A stretch of DNA of 16,333 nt from an uncultured Collinsella sp. (GTDB lineage: Bacteria; Actinomycetota; Coriobacteriia; Coriobacteriales; Coriobacteriaceae). Every line of letters begins with the position of its first letter. Position 1 is the first letter of the stretch. Both the position numbers and the translations under genes were made by a program. The stretch lies in contig USFU01000022.1 in NCBI GenBank assembly GCA_900554135.1, positions 1 through 16,333 of the forward strand. The letters are read 5' to 3'. Below the pieces are notes generated by a model. That model was not told where the DNA came from, did no database searches, and saw nothing but the letters and a program-made list of their open reading frames with translations. This document shows positions 1-6,148 of the stretch, one piece after another.

Positions 1-323
1 GGCTTGTAGAGATTGAAGCTGCCCTTAAAGCTCACCTGCATGCCGTCGCGCAGATCGAAGGTGCGCTTAAGGTAGGCGCCCTTCCAGATGATGCAGTCGA
101 CGGCCGCCGAGTCGTCCTTGATTTGGAAGTAGCAGTGGCCGCTTCGGGCATTGGGACCACGAAAACCCGTGACCTCACCCAAAACGCTCAGCTGCGGAAT
201 GGCATCGAGCGCGCCGGCGGCGATTTCCACCGCTTGGCTCACGCTGAGCTCTTTGCGCTCCTGATCGTCCGAACCGTCGAACTCGGCGGAAACGGCATTG
301 CCGGTTAGGTTCCAGCCTGCCAC
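1..323 (-). CDS. xseA: Exodeoxyribonuclease VII large subunit, N-terminal part (cut by window edge)
   Basis: Only the first 107 residues lie in the window; the gene continues past position 1. XseA forms the catalytic large subunit of exonuclease VII, which degrades single-stranded DNA in the cytoplasm together with XseB. The visible part is the N-terminal OB-fold DNA-binding domain. It shows LSVSQ at residues 26-30, a glycine-rich turn followed by SGHCYFQIKD at 61-70 (the family's GH-YF-LKD signature), and IIWKG at 78-82 (family form V-FRG). The start is GTG at 321-323, with AAAGGAGG four bases upstream. The gene lies downstream of the zinc metallopeptidase on the same strand, separated by 115 bp that include a hairpin, so it probably has its own promoter or receives read-through. 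The identity rests on recalled family motifs. Confidence 0.85.
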   Translation of the reverse strand, partial: MAGWNLTGNAVSAEFDGSDDQERKELSVSQAVEIAAGALDAIPQLSVLGEVTGFRGPNARSGHCYFQIKDDSAAVDCIIWKGAYLKRTFDLRDGMQVSFKGSFNLYK

Positions 324-392
324 GCAGCCTCCTTTCGTTATCGCGCACAGAGGCTCCGGCCCCGTGCAAATTTAAGTCCAACACATAGTACA

Positions 393-422
393 GCGCCGCG
401 GGGACACGAATCCCCACGGCGC
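393..422 (-). terminator. Hairpin between the zinc metallopeptidase and xseA
   Basis: In the minus-strand transcript, 12 bases at 411-422 pair with 393-404 around a six-base loop, with one G-U pair. It begins 16 bases after the metallopeptidase stop codon, the expected place for a terminator. No clear U-run follows, so it could instead be an mRNA-stabilising or attenuating hairpin. Confidence 0.5.
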
Positions 423-438
423 CTGCCTGTCCCATTTG

Positions 439-1143
439 TTATCGGTTGGAGCTTCTGTTGTAGCGAGCCATAAGGTAGAGCAGCTGAATGATCGAAGTGA
501 GTGCTGCGGCCACATAGGTAAGCGCGGCTGCCGTCAGCACCTTCTTGGCGCCGTTGACCTGCTTGGAACTCATACCCGACCGCTCGATGTACGCCACGGC
601 GCGTCGGCTGGCGTCAATCTCGACAGGCAACGTAACGAGTTGGAACAGCACACTAAACGAGAAGAAGATCAATGCGAGGGTCGTGAGCCCGGCGATGTTC
701 ATAAACAGGCCCATGAGCAGCACGATCGTCCAGGTGTTCTGGGTAAAGTTGACGACGGGGACCAAAGCGGTGCGTACCTTCATCATGGCGTAGCCGCTTT
801 GACGCTGGGCGGCATGGCCCGCCTCGTGGCAGGCGACGGCAACGCTTGCGACCGACCCGCCCGAACGGTTGGCATCCGACAGATACAGGTTGTTATCCTG
901 CGGGTTGTAGTGGTCGGTGAGCTCGCCAGCGACGCCCTTGATGCCCACGGCGCTACAACCGTTGGCATCGAGCATGCGGCGAGCGACCGTGGCACCCGTG
1001 TCGCCGTCCGAGCGAACCTTGGACCAGGTCTTGTACGTCGAGTTGATATAGCTCTGCGCAGCAAGGCCAAGCACCGTACAAACAAGAACAACCAGCAGGT
1101 ACAGCGGGTCGATGCCAAAGCCGTATCCATAGTAATAAGGCAT
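439..1143 (-). CDS. Membrane-bound neutral zinc metallopeptidase (YugP / Zn_peptidase_2 family)
   Basis: This 234-residue membrane protein has the zinc-protease motif HEAGH at residues 106-110, preceded by the conserved hydrophobic VAVAC. Segment order fits the YugP family: an N-terminal transmembrane helix at about 13-31, a soluble part with the HExxH helix, then hydrophobic stretches at about 125-140, 145-180 and 205-228. The DASRRA segment (about residues 184-189) is also typical of the family. The frame stays open further upstream, but the ATG at 1141-1143 is preceded by GGAGG at a normal distance and begins the usual MPYYYGYG-type N-terminus, so I start there. Substrates of the family are not known to me; the active site is expected at or near the membrane. 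It lies upstream of xseA on the same strand, with a hairpin after it. Confidence 0.85.
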   Translation of the reverse strand: MPYYYGYGFGIDPLYLLVVLVCTVLGLAAQSYINSTYKTWSKVRSDGDTGATVARRMLDANGCSAVGIKGVAGELTDHYNPQDNNLYLSDANRSGGSVASVAVACHEAGHAAQRQSGYAMMKVRTALVPVVNFTQNTWTIVLLMGLFMNIAGLTTLALIFFSFSVLFQLVTLPVEIDASRRAVAYIERSGMSSKQVNGAKKVLTAAALTYVAAALTSIIQLLYLMARYNRSSNR

Positions 1144-1178
1144 GCGAATTCCTCCGAATCGAGTTACACGTTGGAGGC

Positions 1179-1209
1179 ATTCTACCCATTCGACTGACCA
1201 GCAAATCAA
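1179..1209 (-). promoter_or_regulatory. Possible promoter of the zinc metallopeptidase gene
   Basis: On the minus strand TAGAAT (1179-1184) is a good -10 match. The best -35 match is TTGATT (1204-1209), with a long 19-base spacer. The -10 lies 35 bases before the ATG. The match is weak and read by eye. Confidence 0.3.
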
Positions 1210-1235
1210 CATCGATGTTTTGGCAATGTCAGCGA

Positions 1236-1333
1236 AAACGGCCGAGAGCGAGCAAGGTGACGTGAAAGAAAAGCGACGCGTACTTTGGTACGCGAGCGAC
1301 GATTGAACGTCAGATTGCCGCTCTCGGCCGTTT
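1236..1333. repeat. 98-bp long-hairpin repeat, copy 1 of a dispersed element
   Basis: The outer arms AAACGGCCGAGAGCG (1236-1250) and its exact complement (1319-1333) enclose shorter paired blocks: TGACGT with ACGTCA, and a tip GCGTAC-TTTG-GTACGC (1278-1293). The whole unit can fold into one long imperfect hairpin. On the opposite strand its central 45 bases match the centre of the repeat at 6731-6831 at about 40 of 45 positions, while the outer arms differ. It fills most of the gap between rnd and the metallopeptidase gene. No open frame or transposase is present in it. Confidence 0.8.
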
Positions 1334-1346
1334 GCAGCGTCGAGCT

Positions 1347-1374
1347 GTTACGCGGTTTGGTAAAACCGCGTAAC
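1347..1374 (-). terminator. Perfect 12-bp hairpin just after rnd
   Basis: GTTACGCGGTTT (1347-1358) pairs exactly with 1363-1374 around a four-base loop. It begins eight bases beyond the rnd stop codon on the minus strand, so it probably forms the 3' end of the rnd transcript. There is no U-run after it in that direction, so intrinsic termination is uncertain. Confidence 0.5.
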
Positions 1375-1381
1375 TATATAC

Positions 1382-2515
1382 CTACAGGAGCTCGATTTTG
1401 CCGTCCTTCACCGTCAACCCCATGTTGCCCGAGAGCAGATCGTCCAGACGCGAACCCACAAGCTCAAAGCGCCAGCCTTCGCGCAGGGGACTTTGCTCAG
1501 GATGCTCAATGTAGTCGGCCAGGTCATCGCGCGAGGCAATGACCGAGGCCGCCACGCCCGAGCGCTCGGCAACCAGGCGAATAAGCGCATACATAAGGTC
1601 GGTCACGCTCTCCAGCTCCGGCGAAATCTGGCGATGTCCGCGCACCATAAGCGGCAGACGATCGTGCGGGCAGCTCGCGCCGCGCTTGATGGCCATCAGC
1701 GCGCCGTCCACGTCGCGCTCCCCCAGTTGGTCGGTACCGCGGATGCTGCGGAACTCCTCAACACGCACAGGATTGCGCTTAACCAGGGCCAGCAGCGTAT
1801 CGTCGGACATAACCCACTTGCGCGGGATGTTGCGCCGCTCGGCGCGGTCTTCACGCCAGGCGGCAAGCTCGCGCGCAATGCCCAGCTGATGACGACTGCA
1901 CGAGTTGATGCGCTTGACCTTGCGGAATGCCTCATGGCGATCGGCACGGTAGTGCGACTCGTCGGCCAGAGGGCGCAACTCATCGAGCACCCAGTCCACG
2001 CGGCCCAGCTCGCGCAGGCGGCTCATCATCTCGGTATAGGCGACGATCAAGTACTTGACGTCATCGATCGCGTATTCGATCTGCTTATCGCTCAGCGGGC
2101 GGCGCGACCAATCGGTCAGCGACTCAGTCTTAGGCAGCGATACGCCGCAGAACGTCTGGACGAGCGCGCCATACGAAATCTGCTGGCGCTCGCCCAAAAA
2201 GGCGGCGGCAACCTGCGTGTCAAAAATCGGTCGCGGCAGCGCGCCCACGGTATGGAGCATAACTTCCATGTCCTGCGAGCAGGCATGGAATACCTTGGTC
2301 ACGCCCTCGTCAGCCATAAGCTCGGCCAGCGGCGACAGGTCGTCGATCACCAACGGATCGACCGCGACACTCTCGGCGGGGGTGGCAATCTGGACCAGGC
2401 ACAGGCGCGGATGAAACGTGCGCTCGCGCAAAAACTCGGTATCGACGGCGATCGCGTCGAACTCGCGGGCGCGCTGGCAAAAGTCGACCAGAGCCTGATG
2501 TGTGGAAATGTACAT
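1382..2515 (-). CDS. rnd: Ribonuclease D (DEDD 3'-5' exoribonuclease with HRDC domain)
   Basis: RNase D trims 3' ends of tRNA precursors and other structured RNAs. The 377-residue product has the family layout. An N-terminal DEDD-y exonuclease domain carries Exo I DTEF (D25, E27), Exo II in HACSQDMEVM (D82) and Exo III YAIDDVKYL (Y148, D152). A first HRDC domain lies at about 205-285, with a second HRDC-like helical region to the C-terminus. The length is close to E. coli RNase D (about 375). The frame extends upstream to a GTG at 2549-2551 without a ribosome site. I chose ATG 2513-2515 because the protein then begins MYISTHQAL, which lines up with the E. coli N-terminus. The gene is divergent from the lipid kinase gene, sharing a gap of about 100 bp. 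Confidence 0.9.
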   Translation of the reverse strand: MYISTHQALVDFCQRAREFDAIAVDTEFLRERTFHPRLCLVQIATPAESVAVDPLVIDDLSPLAELMADEGVTKVFHACSQDMEVMLHTVGALPRPIFDTQVAAAFLGERQQISYGALVQTFCGVSLPKTESLTDWSRRPLSDKQIEYAIDDVKYLIVAYTEMMSRLRELGRVDWVLDELRPLADESHYRADRHEAFRKVKRINSCSRHQLGIARELAAWREDRAERRNIPRKWVMSDDTLLALVKRNPVRVEEFRSIRGTDQLGERDVDGALMAIKRGASCPHDRLPLMVRGHRQISPELESVTDLMYALIRLVAERSGVAASVIASRDDLADYIEHPEQSPLREGWRFELVGSRLDDLLSGNMGLTVKDGKIELL

Positions 2516-2579
2516 ATCAACCCATCGAATAAGGTTAGGCCCGAAAAACACGGGTAGGATATCGGCATTGCTCTACAAC

Positions 2580-2585
2580 TATACT
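2580..2585 (+). promoter_or_regulatory. Possible -10 box for the lipid kinase gene
   Basis: TATACT lies 28 bases before the ATG at 2614, in the gap shared with divergent rnd. No convincing -35 box is visible at 16-18 bases upstream, so confidence is low. Confidence 0.3.
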
Positions 2586-2613
2586 CGGTTAGTCACAGAA
2601 CGGGAACGTAAGT

Positions 2614-3531
2614 ATGCGCTGCCTTATCATCCACAACCCGGCATCGGGTCCCAGCTCCGATGAAATCTACGCATTCACGCACGCCCTTGCACAGGGCGGC
2701 GACGAGGTCGTGATGCGCTTTATCGGCGATGGCATGGAGCCCGAGGACGCGGTAGCGGACGTTCGCGAGTTCGATCGCGTGGTCGTTTCGGGCGGCGACG
2801 GCACCGTCTCCAACGTGCTCGACCAGATGCGCGGGTGCGGTGTCCCCACGCTTGTCTTCCCCTCCGGCACGGCCTGCCTGTTCTTTAACAACATCGGCAA
2901 TGCCCCCGAGGCGGCGGCACTCGCCAAGGCTTGCCGCGACGGCCGCACGGTCAAAGTGGACATGGGTGAGCTCTTTTGGCTCGACGAGAACGGCAACGAG
3001 AAGCGCCACGGCTTCATAATCATCGCCGGCTCGGGCTTCGACGCCGAGATCATGATGAAGGCCGCTCCTACCAAAAACGACATTGGCGAGATCGCCTACT
3101 TCCTCTCCGCGCTCGCCACGCCCAACCCCACGGTGGCGCACTTTACCATTGAGCACGACGGCATTGTCGAGGAGCTCGACGGCATCTGCTGCATGGCAGG
3201 CAATACCTCGGTCATCCAAAACGACATCAACCTGTTCCCCAACTGCCGCATGGACGACGGCATGGTCGACATCGTCGTTATTGAGCCCGTGCGCACGATG
3301 CAGCTGCTCCCCACGGTAATTACCGCCGCGCTCGACCCCGCTGGCAAAGTGCTCGGCCGTCCGCAGTTTAAGATCATCCAGACCAAGGAAGCCAAGATCA
3401 CCTGCACGCCATCGCTGGGTATGCAGTTCGATGGAGAGATCATCTCCAGCAACTCCGGCGTCTTTGGCGCTCGCGCGCTGCCGCAATGTCTCGACCTCAT
3501 CGTCGACGATTTTTCACCGCTCGGAAAATAG
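2614..3531 (+). CDS. Diacylglycerol kinase family lipid kinase
   Basis: This 305-residue cytoplasmic protein has the DAGK catalytic-domain signatures: NPASG at residues 8-12, the nucleotide-binding SGGDGT at 59-64, and PSGTACLFFNN at 83-93 (family form P-GT-N). The C-terminal half contains GSGFDAEI and FDGE, typical of the YegS/DgkB/BmrU superfamily. Such enzymes phosphorylate diacylglycerol or related lipids, recycling lipid made during envelope polymer synthesis. The exact substrate cannot be told from sequence. The ribosome site is weak (GGGAACG before ATG 2614). A 30-residue membrane peptide gene follows nine bases after the stop, with a shared terminator behind it, so the two form a small operon. 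Confidence 0.85.
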   Translation: MRCLIIHNPASGPSSDEIYAFTHALAQGGDEVVMRFIGDGMEPEDAVADVREFDRVVVSGGDGTVSNVLDQMRGCGVPTLVFPSGTACLFFNNIGNAPEAAALAKACRDGRTVKVDMGELFWLDENGNEKRHGFIIIAGSGFDAEIMMKAAPTKNDIGEIAYFLSALATPNPTVAHFTIEHDGIVEELDGICCMAGNTSVIQNDINLFPNCRMDDGMVDIVVIEPVRTMQLLPTVITAALDPAGKVLGRPQFKIIQTKEAKITCTPSLGMQFDGEIISSNSGVFGARALPQCLDLIVDDFSPLGK

Positions 3532-3540
3532 GAGGACCCC

Positions 3541-3633
3541 ATGAACGACAATCCCCTGATTGGCTTTATCGTCATCGTCTTGGCCATGCTCGTTGGTTAC
3601 GCCATCAATGTGATCCACCGCCGAAAGAAGTAA
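3541..3633 (+). CDS. 30-residue single-pass membrane peptide behind the lipid kinase
   Basis: A short frame starts at ATG 3541 and ends at TAA 3631-3633. It has an excellent ribosome site, AGGAGGA (3530-3536), overlapping the kinase stop codon. The peptide starts MNDNPLIGF, has a hydrophobic helix at about residues 6-24, and ends in the basic tail HRRKK, giving one membrane span with a cytoplasmic positive end. The terminator at 3667-3716 lies right after it, so it belongs to the kinase transcript. I do not recognise a family. It may anchor or regulate the lipid kinase at the membrane, which is a guess from position. Confidence 0.65.
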   Translation: MNDNPLIGFIVIVLAMLVGYAINVIHRRKK

Positions 3634-3941
3634 ATCCACATTGGTATGATATTCATCCAGTTATCGACTCTCCCGTTGTTTATGCAAATCCTAAACAGCG
3701 GGAGAGTTTTCTTTTTGAGCATTGTCTGGCGCTTTATTCAGCTACAGTAAATGCAGGGTGCCTTTATTTAACTAAAGCAATAAAATGAGTATTATTATCC
3801 GCTCATCGTATATTTCTTCACGCTCATCGAGTAAAAGCTGTTGTCGAATGAATACTCTTTACACTTCCTTTAGGCTAGTAGATGTATTTATTAGCTGAAA
3901 CTCCGTACGGTTTCGCGGGGTTTCAACAGTTGGGAGGGATC
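3634..3941. other. AT-rich intergenic region with terminator and a spaced direct repeat
   Basis: This 308-bp stretch before the dipeptidase gene is clearly more AT-rich than the coding DNA on either side. It holds the terminator at 3667-3716 and a nine-base direct repeat, CGCTCATCG, at 3800-3808 and 3821-3829. The copies are 21 bases apart, or two helical turns. A TTTACA at about 3860-3865 could be a -35 box for the dipeptidase, but I see no convincing -10 at the right distance. No gene is supported here; an open frame crossing 3486-3788 is spurious. Confidence 0.5.
3667..3716 (+). terminator. Rho-independent terminator of the lipid kinase operon
   Basis: ACTCTCCCGTTGTTT (3667-3681) pairs with 3693-3707 through a 15-base stem with one G-U pair and an 11-base loop. 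TTTTCTTTTT follows directly. It closes the lipid kinase and small-peptide transcript. Confidence 0.9.
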
Positions 3942-5741
3942 ATGAGGTTTACTCATCCTGTCAACACGCTCAAGAAGCTCGGCTGCGGCCTTGCATTTGG
4001 AGCAGCGGCCATTATGGCCATGCCGACTTCGGCGCTCGCTTGCACCCAGATCTACATGGGCAGCCAGCTCACGGCAGACGGCAACACGTACTACGGCCGT
4101 TCCGAGGACTTCGGCCCGCGCTACATCAAGCACTTTGGCATCGAGCCCGCACACAAGGACGGCAGCAAGTACACCTCGCTCGAGTCCGGCTTTGAATACA
4201 AGTCCAAGGGCGCAACCTACCGCTACACCTTCGTTCGCGACAACCCCTCTCAGTGGGAAGATCGTTACGATGCATATTCCGAGGCTGGCATCAACGAAAA
4301 GGGCGTTTCCTGCTCTGCCACGCTGAGCACCTCCTATAACGAGAAGGCAGAGGAAGCCGACCCCGTCACCGAGAAGACCGGCATCGGCGAGTACAACTAC
4401 GCCAGCGTCATTCTGGGCGAGAGTGCCACGGCCCGCGAGGGTGTCGAGCTCCTCGGCAGCTTGATTGACGAGCAGGGCGTCTGCTCCAACGACCAGATCA
4501 TCATTGCCGACAACAACGAGACCTGGCTGTTTGCCGCACTCTCTGGCCATCAGTGGATTGCCATGAGACTCACCGACGACATCGCCTCGCTCAACCCCAA
4601 CATCGGCAACCTCACCTATGACGTCGACCTCGACGGCACCGAGAACTGCCTCCACTCCGAGGGCATCGAGTCCATGCCTAAGGAGAAGGGCTTTGCCGAG
4701 TACACCGACGGCAAGTTCGACGTCGCCAAGACCTACGGCGAGGAGATTAGCGAGGCCGGCATGCACCAGTGGTCGCGCTATGTCCAGGGCCGCGATTACT
4801 TCATGGCTCCGCTTGCCGAGGGCACTGACTACGAGATCGTCAAGGACGAGCGCGAAGACGCTCGCGCCACGACCGGCGCCCTGGTCCACGAGATGCAGCC
4901 GCTGTTCTTTACGCCCGGCAAGTCCGACTGGAACACCTTTGAGATGATTCGTTCCTTCGCCGCTCGCGGCGAGAATGTCGCCGGCCTCAACGCCAACACC
5001 GACGGCGCCTATGCCATCGGCTCCAACCGCAACACCGAGATCCACACCTTCCAGATCCGTCACGGCATGGACCCCGAAATCGCGACCATCCAGTGGGAGA
5101 TGCTCTCCAACGCCGAGTTCTCCGTCGCTATCCCCCTCTATTCCGCACTGCTCACCGAGGTCAGCCCCTACTTCAGCGATCAGGATGTCTCCTTCGATCA
5201 CTGTGAAGAGGAAGACGTCGTGAACAACGAGGAGCCCAAGAACTCCATCAACTACGTCCTCATGGACATCAACACGCTCGCCTATGAGAACCGCGACAGC
5301 TGCGCCACCGGCGTCCGCGCCTATCTCGACGCCCTGCAGAAGGAGCTCATCGAGCAGAACCTAACCGTCGACGAGGCCATGCAGGCCGCCGAGGACACCG
5401 AGGCCCGCACCGCCCTGGCCAACAAGGCCGGCAAGGCAGCGACCAAGAACACCTACGTCAAGTGCAAGGCCATGCTCGAGGAGATGCGCGACTACCTCAA
5501 GGAGGGCGATTTCTCCGAGGAGTTCGTCCCGAGTGACTACGATGCCGACAACGACTGCCTGGTCGAGTCCATCACCTACGCCGACGAGGCCCTCTCCGAT
5601 AAGGACGTTGCCGAGCCCGAGGCTGAGGAAGAGGCGACCGAGGAGAAGTCCGAGGACAACAACATGGCCGCCATGGCCGTTGGCGCCGTCGTCATCATCG
5701 GTGTCTGCGGCTTCGTGCTTTATCGTCGCAAGAAGGCCTAA
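3942..5741 (+). CDS. Secreted, membrane-anchored C69-family dipeptidase
   Basis: This 599-residue protein has an N-terminal signal segment (residues 1-33, with KK at 11-12, a hydrophobic core and ALA at 31-33). C34 opens the mature sequence CTQIYMG. Peptidase family C69 enzymes are N-terminal nucleophile hydrolases whose first mature residue is the catalytic Cys, and the following DGNTYYGRSEDFG fits the family's G-NYDW-type start. They cleave dipeptides. After the catalytic domain comes an acidic, Glu/Ala-rich linker (about 550-572). A C-terminal membrane helix (about 575-593) and an RRKKA tail follow, so the enzyme is held on the outer face of the membrane; there is no LPxTG motif. ATG 3942 is chosen because GGGAGG lies just upstream. 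It stands alone between terminators, before the tryptophan uptake operon. Confidence 0.88.
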   Translation: MRFTHPVNTLKKLGCGLAFGAAAIMAMPTSALACTQIYMGSQLTADGNTYYGRSEDFGPRYIKHFGIEPAHKDGSKYTSLESGFEYKSKGATYRYTFVRDNPSQWEDRYDAYSEAGINEKGVSCSATLSTSYNEKAEEADPVTEKTGIGEYNYASVILGESATAREGVELLGSLIDEQGVCSNDQIIIADNNETWLFAALSGHQWIAMRLTDDIASLNPNIGNLTYDVDLDGTENCLHSEGIESMPKEKGFAEYTDGKFDVAKTYGEEISEAGMHQWSRYVQGRDYFMAPLAEGTDYEIVKDEREDARATTGALVHEMQPLFFTPGKSDWNTFEMIRSFAARGENVAGLNANTDGAYAIGSNRNTEIHTFQIRHGMDPEIATIQWEMLSNAEFSVAIPLYSALLTEVSPYFSDQDVSFDHCEEEDVVNNEEPKNSINYVLMDINTLAYENRDSCATGVRAYLDALQKELIEQNLTVDEAMQAAEDTEARTALANKAGKAATKNTYVKCKAMLEEMRDYLKEGDFSEEFVPSDYDADNDCLVESITYADEALSDKDVAEPEAEEEATEEKSEDNNMAAMAVGAVVIIGVCGFVLYRRKKA

Positions 5742-5762
5742 GGCCCTTGCGTTGCAAGAAAC

Positions 5763-5806
5763 GGGCGGGTCGCATGAGTCATCCCGACCGCTCGGCCTGC
5801 CCTTTT
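5763..5806 (+). terminator. Probable terminator of the dipeptidase gene
   Basis: GGGCGGG (5763-5769) pairs with CCTGCCC (5796-5802) with one G-U pair, and TTTT follows. The loop is long and can form an inner GGTCG/CGACC pairing instead. It begins 21 bases after the stop codon. Confidence 0.5.
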
Positions 5807-5827
5807 GACCGGTAGGAAACGCCGCCG

Positions 5828-5848
5828 AAATCTTTTCAAAAAAGATTT
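5828..5848. promoter_or_regulatory. 21-bp palindrome upstream of the tryptophan operon promoter
   Basis: AAATCTTTT (5828-5836) and AAAAGATTT (5840-5848) form a perfect inverted repeat around CAA. It ends 22 bases before the -10 box, overlapping or abutting the -35 position. That position suits a repressor operator or an AT-rich UP-like element. It has no GC stem, so it is unlikely to be a terminator. Confidence 0.4.
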
Positions 5849-5867
5849 CCCCGCACACACTTCGCTG

Positions 5868-5876
5868 TGCTATAGT
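5868..5876 (+). promoter_or_regulatory. Extended -10 promoter of the tryptophan uptake operon
   Basis: TGC followed by TATAGT (5871-5876) is an extended -10 element; the -35 region is poor. Transcription would start near 5883, giving a leader of about 50 bases before the leader peptide ATG. Confidence 0.55.
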
Positions 5877-5934
5877 GCAGCGCAACAGCAACTAGGTGCG
5901 ACCGCGCCACGGCATCACGAAAGGAGCCACCAAG

Positions 5935-6000
5935 ATGATGAACACGATGAAGTCCCTCAACAACTGGTGGTGGCGTGATGCGAATACGATCGGTCGATAG
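5935..6000 (+). CDS. Tryptophan leader peptide (21 residues, three consecutive Trp codons)
   Basis: A short frame starts at ATG 5935 (or the next codon, ATG 5938) and ends at TAG 5998-6000. AAAGGAG (5920-5926) is well placed before it. It encodes three Trp in a row at residues 11-13 (TGG at 5965-5973), followed by RDANTIGR. A Rho-independent terminator follows at 6040-6071 and a TrpP-like transporter gene at 6149. This is the classic arrangement of ribosome-mediated attenuation: scarce charged tRNA-Trp stalls the ribosome on the Trp codons and changes the fold of the downstream RNA. The peptide itself need have no function beyond being translated. The evidence is direct from sequence; the regulatory role follows from known trp attenuators. 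Confidence 0.9.
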   Translation: MMNTMKSLNNWWWRDANTIGR

Positions 6001-6067
6001 TGAGTCCCTCACGCCTATTTTTGCGCTCTAGGTGATTGGAAGGCCTCCGGTTTCGACCGGGGGCCTT
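5972..6067 (+). promoter_or_regulatory. Attenuator: competing RNA pairings after the Trp codons
   Basis: Two pairings compete with the terminator. GGCGTGA (5972-5978), overlapping the last Trp codon, can pair with TCACGCC (6009-6015). CGGTCGA (5991-5997), the last codons before the stop, can pair with TCGACCG (6053-6059), which is the loop and descending arm of the terminator. A ribosome stalled on the Trp codons would leave 5991-5997 free, so this second pairing would block termination. A ribosome reaching the stop codon would cover it and allow termination. Pairings are read by eye without energy calculation. Confidence 0.65.
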
Positions 6068-6071
6068 TTTC
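6040..6071 (+). terminator. Attenuator terminator upstream of trpP
   Basis: AAGGCCTCCGGT (6040-6051) pairs with 6056-6067 around a TTCG loop, with one G-U pair, and runs into TTTTT (6066-6070). It lies 40 bases beyond the leader peptide stop and 78 bases before the trpP start. It therefore acts in a leader and not at an operon end. Confidence 0.9.
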
Positions 6072-6148
6072 TATCTCGAGCCCGATCGCATTCGCATCAC
6101 GCGCCTCCGTTTTTCTCTTACACTCCCCTTTTTGAAAGGACTTTCACC

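Noticed and set aside
393..422. A possible third copy of the dispersed hairpin element
   Set aside because: It is a simple hairpin without the conserved GCGTAC tip or flanking core, so it is treated as a terminator-like structure.
2593..3486. A 297-codon minus-strand frame opposite the lipid kinase
   Set aside because: Antisense mirror of a gene with clear GGDGT and NPASG motifs; no ribosome site or recognisable domain.
3486..3788. A 100-codon plus-strand frame running from the kinase end across the terminator
   Set aside because: It overlaps the better supported 30-residue peptide in another frame, reads through a strong terminator, and has no ribosome site of its own.
3891..5201. A 436-codon open frame opposite the C69 dipeptidase
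   Set aside because: Low-complexity Val/Gly/Leu-rich translation with no motifs; the opposite strand carries a complete enzyme with signal peptide and catalytic Cys.
6032..6148. An upstream in-frame extension of trpP by 39 codons
   Set aside because: It would start before the attenuator terminator and translate through it. ATG 6149 has a good ribosome site and gives a normal S-component length.
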